In this document: piece after piece, positions 47,217 through 59,993 of the stretch
Layout of the letters: every line of letters begins with the position of its first letter
Numbering within the stretch: the first letter of the stretch is position 1
Assembly: GCA_030761205.1 (NCBI GenBank)
Contig: JAULJL010000002.1
Span: 18,021,010 to 18,085,009, forward strand
DNA: 64,000 nucleotides
DNA from: Fremontodendron californicum
Taxonomy: Eukaryota; Streptophyta; Magnoliopsida; Malvales; Malvaceae
Direction of reading: 5' to 3'
Position numbers and translations under genes: made by a program
Notes under the pieces: generated by a model
The model's database searches: none
What the model was told of the DNA's origin: nothing
The model's input: the letters and a program-made list of their open reading frames with translations, nothing else

Positions 47217-48703
47217 CTATTTTCCTTAATAGATCCGGAGGTAGACCATAATCCTCAGTGTCTTCGTTAGCCTCAAAATCACCAGTGCAAATGGGTCTTT
47301 CAAAATCAATTTCAGAATTACTGACAGGAAGGGCCTCATATTCCGCATCTGTACACCTTTAAATAGGTGGAGAAGAAACAATATAGGAAAATATATATAA
47401 TAAAAACAAAATAAATAACAAAAATGAAAGAATATGGACACATCAATATGAATAAAATGCATTGTGCTTGTTATTTATTGAATGAAAATGTTTAAACAAA
47501 AAAGCCCATTACAGAAAAAAATTCTTAATATCTCTGGGTAAAGATAATTAAGATTGTTTTTTAAAGTATTACGTTGGAATAGACTTAAAAACTATGGGCA
47601 ACTCAGTCGCACTCCAATTGGTTAGTCTATATCCTGGTGGACAAGGTCACACCATCCAGTTCATATTGTCACTTTCCATCCCTTTTTTCCTGGTCATGCA
47701 AATCACCATATCCTGAATTTGCCCCTCTTTATTCACATGGAATTTTTCAAAAGCTTGCTCGATCATTATGAGTACATCCTCTGAATTCTTTTCTCCAAAT
47801 AGAAAACCAGCAGAGCGAAAGTTGTGAAGAATTGGTGGGAAAGTCATGGGTTCCCATTCAATATCCATACCTGCGAAATGAGCCATTCTTATTTGTCGGT
47901 TCCTTTCAACTTGTTTCCTCCTCTCATGGGCCTTCGGAAGATACCCTAAGCCAAACCGATCTATTTTCCTTAATAGATCAGGAGGTAGACCATAATCCTT
48001 AATATCTTCGCTAGCCTCAAAATCACCAGTGCAAATGGGTCTTTCAAAATCAATTTCAAAATTACTGACAGGAAGGTCCTCATACTCCGCATCCGTACAC
48101 TTGTAAATAGGTGGAGAAGAAACAATGTAGGAAAATATATATAATGAAAACAAAATAAATAACAAAAATGAAAGAATATGAACACATCAATATGAATAAA
48201 ATGCATTGTGCTTGTTATTTATTGAATGAAAAATGTTTAAACAAAAAAGCCCATTACAGAAAAAAATTCTTAATACTCTGGGTAAAGATAATTAAGATTG
48301 TTTTTTAAAGTATTACATTGGAATAGATTAAAAACTTTGGGCAACTCAGTCTCACTCCAATTGGTTAGTCTATATCCTGGTGGACAAGGTCACACCATCC
48401 AGTTCACATTGTCACTTTCCATCACTTATTTCCCGATCATGCAAATCACCGTATCCTGAATCTGCCCCCCTTTATTCACATGGAATTTTTCAAAAGCTTG
48501 CTCGATCATTATGAGTACATCCTCTGAATTTTTTTCTCCAAATAGAAAATCAGTAGAGCGAAAGTTGTGAAGAATTGGTGGGAAAGTCATGGGTTCCCAT
48601 TCAATATCCATACCCACGAAATGGGCCATCCTCCTTTGTCGGTTCCTTTCAACTTGTTTCCTCCTCTCATGTGTATTCGAAAGATACCCTAAGACAAACC
48701 GAT
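47217..48703 (-). repeat. Tandem duplication (about 744 bp x 2) between protease and reverse transcriptase
   Basis: Unit 47217-47960 and unit 47961-48703 are near copies. Both hold, on the minus strand, MAHF(A/V)GMDIEWEPMTFPP, a stop-rich T-rich stretch, and then the CTDAEYE...FERPICTGDFEA block. The offset is 744 bp at one end and 742 at the other because of small indels. The frame 47647-48165 is a chimera formed across the joint. Confidence 0.88.
47380..47500 (-). other. Candidate Ogre-type intron 3' end (acceptor)
   Basis: On the minus strand a T-rich, stop-filled stretch ends in TTTCTTCTCCACCTATTTAAAG, here split for reading as TTTCTTCTCCACC and TATTTAAAG. The coding block CTDAEYEALPVSN follows directly, as after a splice acceptor. 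Ogre elements are known to carry an intron between protease and reverse transcriptase. No donor could be fixed. The duplicated unit has a second copy of this acceptor near 48110. Confidence 0.4.
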
Positions 48704-49520
48704 ATTTCTTTCCCACTACTTTCGTTGCTCGGGCCATCTCTTGAAGATATTTTCGAAGACCTTTTCCAGCCCTGCAGCCCTTTCCCACTGTGGTTCTTAC
48801 TCCCAGCCTTGTGTTCTTGGACAACCTTGGCTTTGGAATTTTTCATCCTTCAGCGACGAAAATTGCATTTACGAATCCCAAAGACCGAAAAAAACATTCT
48901 ACGACATCTTCATTGGGTTCAACATAAGGAGATTCAGTAGATGCAGAGGATATTATGTCTTTTTCTCCTGATACAGTGATAAAAAAGCTCTCCATCACAA
49001 ATTTCAGCTTTTGGTGGAGAGACGAGGGTACAGCCCCTGCTGAATGTATTCATGGCCTTCCCAACAAGCAATTATAAGACGGATTAATATCCATGACCTG
49101 GAAGTTCACCGTATAGGTGCATGGGCCTATCTCCAGAGGAACCTCAATAGTTCCCATTACCTCTCTCCTGGTACCATCGAAAGCCCTGACTACTGTGCAA
49201 CTCGGTAACATATAAGACATATCAACTGGAAACTTAGACAGGGTTGCCAAGGGCATTACATTTAATGAAGAACCATTATCTAGAAGCACCCTTGGTAGTA
49301 TATGCCCCTTGCAGGTGGTTGTTATGTGATGAGCCTTGTGGACCGAATATCATTGGGTGGTATTTCATCATAACTGAAAAATATATGGTCGTCTGCCGCA
49401 ATGTTTCCCACCAGCCTGTCTAATTTTTCTACTAATATCTTGTTAGCCACGTATGCTTGGTTCAACACTCTTGACAGGGCATTTCTGTGTGGCTCTGAGT
49501 TTAATAGCAAAGATAAGTTG
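48704..49520 (-). pseudogene. Retropepsin-type protease and G-patch-like linker of the gypsy element
   Basis: The frame 49510-49322 (HRNALSRVLNQAYV) leads into 49289-49050 with the Tat-type protease core LLDNGSSLNVMP, where DNGS replaces the usual D(S/T)G, then FDGTRREVMG and the end NPSYNCLLGRP. After a stop the linker reads LGVRTTVGKGCRAGKGLRKY (near 48750-48810), glycine-spaced like a G-patch. Stops and a frameshift separate the parts. The protease cuts the Gag-Pol precursor. Confidence 0.8.
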
Positions 49521-49899
49521 GAGACTCTTGCTGGCTGACGCTACAATTGCTCAACCACACTATACTCACTATGTTTTTATGAACTTTAAAAACTCGCAGG
49601 CCTCCTTCTTGTTTACCAGCTCTTTTATCCTGTTTACCGAGGCTTATCCCCTCTCTGCTTCTTTTGACAAATCTATCTCAATATGATTGGTTCAACTGCT
49701 TTCCTCCCTTTGTCCACTTCTCCATCCTTTCTTGTTGATCCTTGTTCAACAACCTCAGGGGAATAACACCTTTTACTTCGTGTTAAGTGCCCCACACCTG
49801 TATTATCTTGCTAACTTGAAGACACGGGCAAAACCATGCTGCAGTCATATTTCCATGGTGTAGTTTTGTTTTCCTTGTATGAAAAAGAAGAAGGCAAAT

Positions 49900-52067
49900 C
49901 TATGATGAGCTTAGGCTCAATTTCCACAACAACCGGAGTAGTCTTTCTGGTTCATCATAATAGATGATCAAAGGTATTCCTATTCCATAGCCAGCTGCAT
50001 TCTCAATAACCTCTACTTCCTCCTCTGTCTCCTCATAAAACTGGGCCTCTCCATTATCCATCATCTTTTGGACTTTAGCTAGAAAGTCCCCGTAGTCCTG
50101 TATGATATGACCTGAACATTTATGGAACGGGCACCAATTCTGCACCCTCTTTGCAACCATTTTTAAACTGTTTGCATCCTCCACCATTTCGGCCATAACT
50201 ATCTCGACCCATACTGTTAACATCAGAGTCTTGACTTCCCTGGCATCCCTTTTTAACCTTCTAACTTCCCCTGTCAATACTGCATTTACCTGATTCTCAG
50301 CATGATCGGGCAATGGGTTTCCTGCTACATTCGGCCTATTCTTTCACCCAAACTTCACAACTCTGATATTGATTAAACTTTGGACTTTCTTTTTGAAGGC
50401 AATGCAATCCTTCGTTGAATGCCCCTGAATTCCTGCATGATATGCGCAGTTGGTATTTGCATTGTACCACCTTGGGTATGGTGGGGTCAAAGATTTAAGA
50501 TATAGGGGCGTGACAAGTTGGCCTTGCAGTAGTTTAGGATATAGCTCACCATAGGTGGTAGGAATGGGATCAAATTGGGGTTTTTGATCGTTCCTTGGTG
50601 AACGATAGTCATTGCGCGCGGTACCTTGAGTGTTTAGGACAGTGTTTCGAGGAAGGGTTATCTGTGGGGATAGACTAGTTGGAAACTGCTGTTGTGGTAT
50701 ATTGGTATAGGGGAATGGATTTTAGGTAAGGTGATTCACATTAAGGTAGTAAGGATTATACCCCGGGTAAGGTGTCTAAGGTGTCGGAAGTGCATAAGAT
50801 GTAGTAAGAGTATAAGGCCTGGGAGGTGTGTATTATGTAGGAGGTGTATATGGGTATTGATTAAAACTGACTGCATGTGTCTTCTCCTTCTTATTTGCAG
50901 GAAAAACTCTCTTCGGGGTAGCAGACTCACTCCCTTCCATTTTCCCATTCTTAATGGCAGACTTTATCATCTCCCTAGATATCATCATATCTGCAAAGTC
51001 CTTGGTGGCGCTTCCCACCAATTTGTCATAATAAGGTGCTTTCAAGGTGTTGATGAAAAGTACTGTGGTTTCTTTGCTAGTTAAAGGGGGTTGCACTTGT
51101 GTGGCCAGATCTCTCCACCTCTACGAGTATTCTTTGAAGCTCTCATTGGACCTCTTTTCCATATTCTGTAGCGACATCCTATTAGGTACCATGTCAGGCA
51201 CATGCTTATAATATTCCATGAAAGCCCTGGCTAAATCGGTCCATGAATGAATCTTGGTACGACTCAATTGATTGTACCATCGGGTTGCTGACTCTGTCAA
51301 GCTATCTTGGAAATAATGAATAAGCAGCTTCTCATTATCATCATGCCCCGTCATCCTTCTGCAGTACATGGTCAGATGTGCTGAGAGGTTGGTAGTCCCA
51401 TTATACTTTTCAAAGTATGGTATTTTGAATTTTAGGGGAATTACTAGACCGTGTACTAAGCTCATCTCCTTGGCATCCAGACTGCCAAATAACTCTACCC
51501 CTTCAACTGCCCTTAACCTTTCTTCCAGCAGCTGGTATTTTTTCTGGGATTCAGCAGTTTCAGCCCTCTTCAATTCAGTCATTTTTACCCTTTCTTTTTC
51601 ATCCATTTCTTCAAAGTCTGGAACTTCCATCTCAATTGGATCAATCCCAATATTACCCCTTTTAGGACCAAAATTTTGTGCTTCGGCCGCTGGCTGGATG
51701 TAAATACAGGATGCTGCTCCAGTCGAAAGTTCATTTCCCACAGGTTGGGATGTCTGACCATTCTTTTGTACCACCTCTGGTGGGTCTTCCTCGTTCACTG
51801 CCCCATTCTTGTAACTGAATTTTCTCCTGGCCACTTCTGCCTCATCATGGTACTCATCATCTCCATGAGTTTTGTCATTTGTTCCCGTGTCTCCTCTTGA
51901 GACTTAGCTAACTGTTCCTGTAGTTCTTTTTGAATTCTTTCCATCCTTTCAATTCTAGCAAGTTGATCATTCTCCATAGCTCTTGCTTGAGATCGAGTAT
52001 TGTAAGGGTGTCGAAAGTCTGATTTTTTCTGAGTGCGACCAATTGTACCTATAGTTTTAAAAACCAT
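49900..52067 (-). pseudogene. Tat/Ogre-type gag of the minus-strand element, broken
   Basis: Starts MVFKTIGTIGRTQKKSDF at 52067 with a coiled coil (ARIERMERIQKELQEQLAK). After a frameshift the frame 51834-51121 holds the capsid region (FEKYNGTTNLSAHLTMYCRR, WYNQLSRTKIHSWTDLARAF, QNMEKRSNESFKEYS), continued at 51096-50833 after a stop. Two zinc-knuckle-like motifs follow: a CX2HX5HX4C form near 50381-50440 and a damaged one (CPFHKCSGH, last Cys replaced by Tyr) in 50313-49900. At least three stops or shifts break the gene. Confidence 0.88.
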
Positions 52068-52089
52068 GGATTAGAAACTATTGACACAT

Positions 52090-52330
52090 TTCTTATTTTA
52101 TTTTATAAAAATGAATGAATGAATGAATGAATGACTAAAGGTTAATGAATGAACAAATAAGTAAATGACTAAGTGTATGGACCTAAATGACTAATTATAT
52201 AGAATAAATGAATGGACAAATAAATAAATGACTAAGTGTATGAACAATTTATAAAAAAATAAATGAATGAATGATTATGAATATAAATGAATAAACAAAT
52301 AAAATACATAAAAGAAAGAACAAATGAATG
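52090..52330. repeat. GAAT tetranucleotide microsatellite and related AT-rich spacer
   Basis: ATGA/ATGAATGA units repeat at 52110-52135 and again loosely to 52330, between ORF1 and gag of the minus-strand element. Confidence 0.8.
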
Positions 52331-52469
52331 CATTTAAAAGTATTGACCCCGGGATAATTCCAACCAAACGGTCTTTCATTGATTTCCTGCAACTAAATAC
52401 ATCAAAGAAAAGATAACTGCTTAAGACAATTTGATAATCTGTCTCTCCTAATTTTAAAATGCTAATACA

Positions 52470-54129
52470 AAATACTGGTCCTATAGTAACTCCCTCGAAT
52501 CTTGAACCTTTTTCACTGTCTTCTTTTGACTGCCTTGCTCTTCAATCTCACCCCTACTTGTTCACGGCTCTTTGACATGTCAGCAGAAGCATCGCCGTGT
52601 AAGCTTTCCTTAGCTTGTTTCTCCAATTAATTGGCCCGGGCTTCCTCATGCTTTGCTCTCTCTGTCCAATAGTTCTTCTCCTTCTTGAGGTTTTTGACTT
52701 CTTACTCCCATTCACCGAAAGTCTTGAGAGTCCCTTCGAATCTGAGCTCGAAACGGTGCCTCTTGTTCTCCAAGTGTAATTCATGAAGATTGCTTTTAGC
52801 AGTGTCCCTTTCTCTCTTGATCTTTTCCTTTTATCTTTCTCGAGCCGATTCCCTATTTTTCATATCCTCAAGCTCTTCTTGCAATCGGGCAATTTCCATG
52901 CTCATTTAGGCCTTTTCTTTTTCGAATTCTGCCCTTACAATTTCTAACTCCGATGGCGCTTCCTTGGGTGGCGAACTCAAGAGCTGAACTTCTTCCCCAT
53001 TTGATGTCAACAACCTATCATTAACCCTCAATTCCCTCTATGTTAGGTAATCAGGTGTGACGATGTCGGCATATCTAGCTACCTCCACCCGATGAGTTTC
53101 CTACCATGCTACTATAATCTCACGTACCTTTCCCGAATATCCATCTTCTCCATAAACAAATTCCAAATTACTAAGGTCATGAGTCATAGGAGTAAACTGA
53201 CGGGATTCTTATTGTCTTAGTACCAGCAGTGGTGCATAGCTCACTCCTCCCTGTACTCCCAATAATGGAACCGAAGCTTTATCTCTGCATTTGTACAATG
53301 TCGGCATAAGACCTATCCATGGAGCTCTCCAAATTATCATCTCAGCCCTGATATTTCAAAATATGTTGATCCATTGTTCCTCAGTCCTATTTTCAAGCCA
53401 ATCTCTCTCAAAAAATTCACAAATTGGTGCAAAAGACTTCCAATACGAGGGAAGAGGGAAATTCTCCTATTTACAAAAATGGCTCTGAACCCATATGTAA
53501 AGGAGCTTCTGTCTATAGAAATTCAGGGATCGGATTGTTTCTGCTATAATTATCGGGGCTGTGTTTATCCTCTGCTCAAGCCTCTTAAAAACATCAAATA
53601 TCGCCACATCCACATACCTTAATATTTTTGGAAAGATAACTAACCATAGATAGCCAAACCAAACATATTCCTAACTGTCTCCTTACTTGAATGGCTATGG
53701 ATTAAGGTCCGTAAAATATCCCACGATATACAGTAGCTTACCTATTTTCGGAAAACATGGCTTTCGACCTAATTTCTTTCCACTCCCAGAATTTTAGACA
53801 TTTTTTTCTTGAAACCCGACTTCTTTGTATCCTTTAAATTAATACAATCGGGAATAACGTTATGAATATGTAGCAAGGTCGAATATTCCTCTATGGTTGG
53901 AGTCATATCCCCTCGGTTGAAGGTAAAACACCGATAAGCGGGATTCCAGAATTGCACCATAGCTCGGATCACCTCAAAAATCAATTTTCCTGATAGTAAG
54001 ATCAACCTCGGCTGGCAATGTTGACGCATATCCCATCTTCAAACAATCCCCATTATCCTGCTGACCTTTCTTGGACTGTTTCCTAACCTCTAAGTGCTTC
54101 TCGATCACTGAGACATTCTGACCCTCCAT
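52470..54129 (-). pseudogene. ORF1 of an Ogre-like element (plant-mobile-domain/DUF7745-like), broken
   Basis: The start MEGQNVSVIEKHLE is at 54129. After a frameshift near 53980 comes FWNPAYRCFTFNRGDMTPTI (near 53900-53960) with EEYSTLL, the signature of the plant-mobile-domain-like ORF1 proteins of this element group. Further pieces include WIGLMPTLYKCRDKASVPLL and SRQFTPMTHDLSNLEFVYGE (near 53150-53330), then a coiled coil rich in E, K and R to about 52490 (ARLQEELEDMKNRESARER). Many stops interrupt it. ORF1 lies between the primer site and gag, as in Ogre; its function is not known. The family name is from memory. Confidence 0.7.
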
Positions 54130-55092
54130 GGAAGCCCTTTTGGTTGAATATTCTCCCGAGACCAATAACCTTCTATGTGCAAAAAAAAAAAAATGATGAC
54201 AAGAATGCAAAAAAACAACAACAAAAAGAAAATGAATTAGTAACGGGAATAAATTCGAATAATACAGAAAAAACATATAGTTCAAAACAATAATTATCCC
54301 TGAGGATGCCAACAAAATTTTGGCATTATAACACCCCTGGGACTAAATACCAGCACTTATAACGGGCATTGTGATGTACGTTCATCATTGTCCGATTTTC
54401 AAAAATAAACGTATTTGGAAAGTAGAATAGAAGGTAAAAGGATTGGAAATATTCCTCCATGTGTTTTTAACTTCGGGATATCTAATTGGAAATCTGGCAT
54501 GGTTTCGCCTAGGTTTACTATATGAAGGTGCATTAGTTCTAAAAGCCACGAATTGTTCCTCACTGTCGCCGGTGAAGGCTAGTAGGCACCCCGATAAAAG
54601 CGGGTTCAATTTGTTAGAGTCTATTTCCCTAGCCCATGCGGATTGTTAATCACGAAGGCTTAGGTAATTTAGTACTCCGGAAGTGTTTCACTAGCCCATG
54701 CAGATTGTTAATCACGACGGCTTAGTTACTTTGCTCCCCCCTAAAAGGATGAAACCCGAGTATAGGATTCATGATATGCAAAGGCACGTGTAGTGCATGA
54801 GGAGAAATAACAAACCTTTCACCACCTATTCTACATCCCTTATTCTAAATGCCCCAACAAGATTAAACAATCATAAGTCATTAATTAATCTATAAATGAA
54901 TATATGCACCAAAATAACCAGAGAACAATTATAATACGTATGCACCTGAATATGGACATATTTAAAAACATTTTATTATTTTTGAAATTATCCTTATTTT
55001 AAAAATGTGTGAATTAAAATTAAATACCAATTAAACCAACAAAATCGAGACTTTGATAACATAGGACTAATTCTAGCCCTAACTCTCTAATT
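54130..55092 (-). mobile_element. Leader of the minus-strand gypsy element
   Basis: Non-coding leader between primer site and ORF1, similar to 37846-38650 on the plus strand. Two near copies of GATTGTTAATCACGA occur (54643 and 54705). No gene is seen. Confidence 0.7.
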
Positions 55093-55110
55093 TCCCCAGC
55101 GGAGTCGCCA
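55093..55110 (-). promoter_or_regulatory. tRNA-Arg-type primer-binding site
   Basis: The minus strand reads TGGCGACTCCGCTGGGGA three bases after the LTR end. It fits the tRNA-Arg complement with one difference (CCGCT for CCACT), the primer type of Ogre elements. Confidence 0.85.
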
Positions 55111-55899
55111 AGCTGTCGCAACCTAAAAAATAAAAAGTCTCGTAGCAAGACTTTATTATTCGTTAAGCGTGACATTAAAAAAAATCGAGAAAAAGTTGAC
55201 TTAATTTCTCTTGAAAAATGAAGGTTTTTAAAATGACCTTGAAAAAGACATGGAGTCGCCACCAATCTTTTTTAGCTAGGTGTGATCGGCCACCTATTAA
55301 AATCGATTTTATAAAATATTTTAAAATTAATTAAAACATTTTTAAAACCAATTTCAAGTCTGCGTTTTAAACCAGAGAAATCAAAAAAGCGGGTTCGGGA
55401 CTCGGTTACGTGTGGGGAAGGACTAGCACCCCCATAACGCCCGTATAAAATGGTACCTTATTAATCATGTGTTATCTCAAGTCTCGGTAAAAAAGTCGGT
55501 TTTAAATTTAGTATTTCAAGTTAATTCCCAATTTAAAGAAAAATAATTCCATTTTTAATTGAAAAAGATCCAGAATTTATAAATTCAAAATTTTCCTATA
55601 TTCCCCAACAAACATGACAAAATATAAAAAATTTTATTAGTTTGGAAAACTTTCCGAATCATTCTTATTTTAAAGAAGATATCCCGTTATTAATGATAAT
55701 TGATGATATCCTCCCCAGCAAACCCGGCAGAGAACTCATGAATTATTTTAACTCGGGAATATCTTTATTTTATTGAAAATCATTATATTTTTCAAAACAT
55801 TTAAAAAAATATGAATATGTGTGACATAAATAAATGACATCGCAAAGTCTAGATAATATAGTGCAACCTAAATGGTATGATATAATTTAAATATCTTAG

Positions 55900-56190
55900 C
55901 ATATTCTAAATGATGAAATATCCTAAGTTATATGATATATTCTAAATGAAATGAAACATCCTAAGTGACATAATATATTCTATATGAAATGAAATGACTA
56001 AAGTAACATGATATATTCTAAATGGAATGTAATTCCTAAGTCATATGACATATTCTAAATGAAATAAAATATCCTAAGTGACATAATATATTCTAAATGA
56101 AATGAAATGACCTAGGTAATATAATATATTCTACATGAAATGAAATGACCTAGGTAACATAATATATTCGATATGAAATGAAATAATTTA
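55900..56190 (-). repeat. 38-bp tandem sub-repeat in the minus-strand LTR
   Basis: About seven diverged units with TATTCTAAATGAAATGAAAT and CCTAAGT/CCTAGGTAAC, the reverse complement of the array at 36704-37020. Confidence 0.75.
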
Positions 56191-59100
56191 AATGACATGG
56201 CAAATATAAATGATATGGCATATAATCTAAATGACATGAAACATAAAATAATGCTATCATATAATATGCATGGAAATAAAGATAAAAATAATAATGCATG
56301 AACATAGTATATGCTAAATAATATGACAAAAATAATGAAATAAAAAGCATAGGATATCATGAAATATTCAAAACCATATAACAAATAATATAATATCAAA
56401 AATTTAAATCAAAGATAATAACACCATCATGAAAATTAAAGATAGCAAAAATTACATATTATATAATATGCATAATTATGGAAAATGCAATGCATGAGAA
56501 TGTATTTTTTCCTCTAATTAAGGAAATCCGTATATCTAAAAAGATATTCGGCTACCTTAGGAAAACATATCAAATTAAATATTCTTAAACCAAAATACTT
56601 TGTGATTGTTTGAAAGCAATTTTGAAAAGCTTAGATTAAAAATAAAAACCTAGCTAAACCCCTTTTAAATGGGTCTAATTTCCTAAGTTTAAAATCTCGG
56701 ACTTGACCACCCTTAGCCCGAGTCTAAAAAAACTCATTTTTAAAGTTTAAAAAAGCTTAGAAACTGCCCTAAGTCAGTAGCTAAACTTCCTAATCAGCCC
56801 CCTCTAAGTAACTTAACCAAAACAGAAAAATGATTTTCCTTCAAATCCAATTTTGATTTTGCCTCCACTGTCCAGTTTTAAAGCACAATTTTTTACCCTA
56901 TTTTTTAAAAATTTAAAAAAATCTAAAATAAATACTGGAGACTTAGGAAACGTAAAACTACACGAGAAAAAATTGGCTTAATTTTCTGATTAAATATGGC
57001 TGCCCAGAAAAATCAGGAAAGTACGAGTACTGGGTGAAAAAACTATTTTGCCAAAACACATTCATTTGCCTTTGATAAAATCATTTAAAAATGAAAGTAA
57101 AAATATTAGAGACTCTCTAAAAGACTCACAAACAGTAGCTAACACTTTTGAAAAGTTAGGCAAAAAACTGGCAAAGTAAAAAAAATCACAAAAGTAGAAT
57201 AATCAATTTAACAACTCTTTAATTTTCCACAAACATGCTCAAGTGAGCATGACTTTGAGTCATTGTTTGGCCTAAGTCATAAATCAAGTGGCAAGGACAC
57301 GAAATGCATGAAAAATACAGCAAATATGATGCATGAAATGCATGATTTAAAACCTAAATGACATGAAAAATGCATGGCATCAATAAAGTGACCTAGACCT
57401 AAATAAACTTGCATGGCAACCTAGGTCTAAAATGCATGAATATGCATGGCAAAGCAAACCAATCCTAAACCTAAAAAATGCATGGCGATAACACAAACAT
57501 ATGGCATGCTTAAACAAAATACTCAACCAAATATCATGAAAATGCAAACCTATCAACTAACATAACAAAAATGTACACACAAAGCATACAATATGAGGGT
57601 GGCCGAATGGTGCCATGCTTAAAATGAGCATGGCATTTTCACAAACACATGATATACTAACAAGCTTAGCTAAAGAATATCACTCAAATCATGCAAATAG
57701 AAAGTAAAGGCAAGAAAACCAATAGGTATTTTCACAAACACATGGATTACAAAATGTAAAAACATAAACAAACTCAAACATTTCGAAAACAAAAAATCAA
57801 AAATGCAAGAATAGTAAAATAAACATGATAATAGACTCAAAAATGGAAATAAGAAAGCAACCAAATTAAAACAAGCTTCAAGTTTATGTATTAGAACAAG
57901 ATTTAAAGCATCAAAACTTATTAAATATCAAGAATAACATGAAATAACAAAGCAAAAAAGCAACTCTAAAAAATACTAGGTCATTCGGCCAACCCAAAAA
58001 CAAGAGGAAAAAAAAATTTCAAAAACTTTTTACAAGAAAGAATCAAGAAGGAACTTAAAAAAGAACATTAAAAACACTTATTTAAAAAGAGAAATCAAAA
58101 GAACTCACCAAAATAGTAATCAAAACAGCAAATCGAGAATGGAAAATCAAAGAAATTGCAAGAGTATGGTGCTTAAAGCAACCTCTAGAAGGTATCTTTC
58201 AAGTTTTTTCTCTTCTAACTTTCTTTTCTTTTCTAAACTTTTCTTTTTGCCTTTCAACCATGGAGAGAAAAATCAGCAAAACCCAAGAGAGAATAGAGAG
58301 TGAATAGCTCAAAATGAAAGAGAGATTGACTACCCTTGTAGTGGCCGAATCCCCCATTTATGCTAGGATGTTGTCATTTTTCATTCAACCAATTTTCATC
58401 CAAAGGCTATTGATCCAAGATGTTTAAAATATGACATTATCACCACTAGATTAGGCCATTAGCTATCCATAATTACAGCTGTTCAAGAATCTTAAGCCAT
58501 TATGTTCACACTCTCCCTCCTCATGCATTGGTCCATGTGGCTTATTTGCAAAGGCTTGATGAAAAAATAACTAACTTACTCTTCATTGTTGGTCTTTTGA
58601 TTAAAAATCAGAAAATTTCTACCCATTCTTGGGCCTTGGCCAGCCAACCCCTTTTCTTTCAGCCCATGTTTCATTTTTTTAAAAGGAAAGAAAAGCCCTT
58701 TTCGGTTTCTTAGGTAAAATGACCTTTTTGTCCCCCGAACATAAATAAATGGAAAACAGACTCCAAATTCAAATTTTATTTCTTCAATACTTTCAAAATA
58801 ATAAAAAATTGAATTCTGGAAGTTTTCAAAATTTTCCGAGTCCATTTGCTATTTATTTTGATTTTTCTTCCAAAATTGCCCTTTTATGCTTCCAAATTTA
58901 CCATTTTTTAAATGAGCTCCAAATCCAGATTTGTCTTCACCAATCTCTTCCAAATAATTTAAAAGTGTGATCTGAAAGTTTTCATAATTTTTGGAACTCA
59001 TTTGGTATTTTTTCGGGATTTATCTGCTTGAGTTACTGCATAGGGGGCCTGGGATTTGGCCATTTTGCAAACGAACTTCGAATCCATATTTTCTTTCTCC

Positions 59101-59799
59101 AATATCTTCTAAATAATTTAAAAAAGAGATTTACAATTTTTAAGTTTTTTGGAGTTCATTTGCTATTTTTCCGGGATTTATCTTCTTGAATTTCTACATA
59201 GAGGACCCGAGATTTGGCCAATTTGCAAACGAACTCCGAATCAAGATTTACTTTCGTCAATCTCTTCGAAATGATTTAAGAATGAGATTTGCAATTTTTC
59301 AGAATTTTTGGAGTTCATTTGCTATTTTTCCTAAATTTTCCAATTTTGCCCTTTTTGCCTCAAAAACCTGATTTTGCTCAAAACAAGTACGATTTTTAGA
59401 TTTTCTTCAAACTGAGCCTTGGGCTATCCTTTTTTAATCATTTCTCATCCATTAGGGGCTTTACTCTTACCGAGTCGGGCCATTTCTGTAATTCTTCCCA
59501 ATTTCATCGAATCCACCAAAAACCCTAATTCTCGATTTTGTTCCGGATTGAATTTTCTTTAAGTTTTTCTTTCAAGTGGCTTTTCCATTACCCGTATTCA
59601 GTGCTGATCTTTCATTTGGAACCTTCAATTTCGACCAATTCGATTGTTTAAGCACTTTTTCGCAAATTTCCCAGATTAGGGTTTCCTTTCTACTGAATCT
59701 CCATAACTCAACTTTCGAACTCCATATCTTTCGATGTAGACCTCGGATTATCAAAATTCTTTTTCCATTTTTCAATTGAACTTCAAATCTTGATTTTGA

Positions 59800-59865
59800 A
59801 AGTGGCTTGACTTTTTTAGTAGTTGACTTTATGGGGTTGACGTTTTTAAGTTTGACCTTTTATGC
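59800..59865 (-). promoter_or_regulatory. W-box-like cluster near the LTR 5' end
   Basis: Four TTGAC cores in about 65 bp, the counterpart of the clusters at 5889-5975 and 33049-33119. Confidence 0.35.
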
Positions 59866-59993
59866 TCGCTTTCTTAGACTAAGTCTCGGAGTACCACCTG
59901 CATGATGATTTTTTTTTTTTTACATTCTGAAACATCAATTTAGGAAGAAAACATACATGTTTTAGTGGTCCGGACAAAATTAGATGTCTACAG

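Larger units (their letters stand above)
55114..59992 (-). mobile_element. Tat/Ogre-like LTR shared by two element parts, minus strand
   Basis: A 4,879-bp LTR running on the minus strand from TGTAGACATC (59992) to GGTTGCGACA (55114). It is preceded by a polypurine tract (59994-60005), as a 3' LTR should be, and followed by a primer site (55093-55110), as a 5' LTR should be. It is an inverted copy of the LTR at 32917-37824. It contains the W-box-like cluster at 59800-59865 and the 38-bp array at 55900-56190. Confidence 0.93.

Noticed and set aside
56112..56399. Tyr/Phe/Met-rich 95-codon frame in the LTR, also seen at 36389-36709 and 2263-2445
   Set aside because: It follows the AT-rich 38-bp array and nearby CATTT words; stops fall at different places in each LTR copy, so there is no sign of coding constraint.
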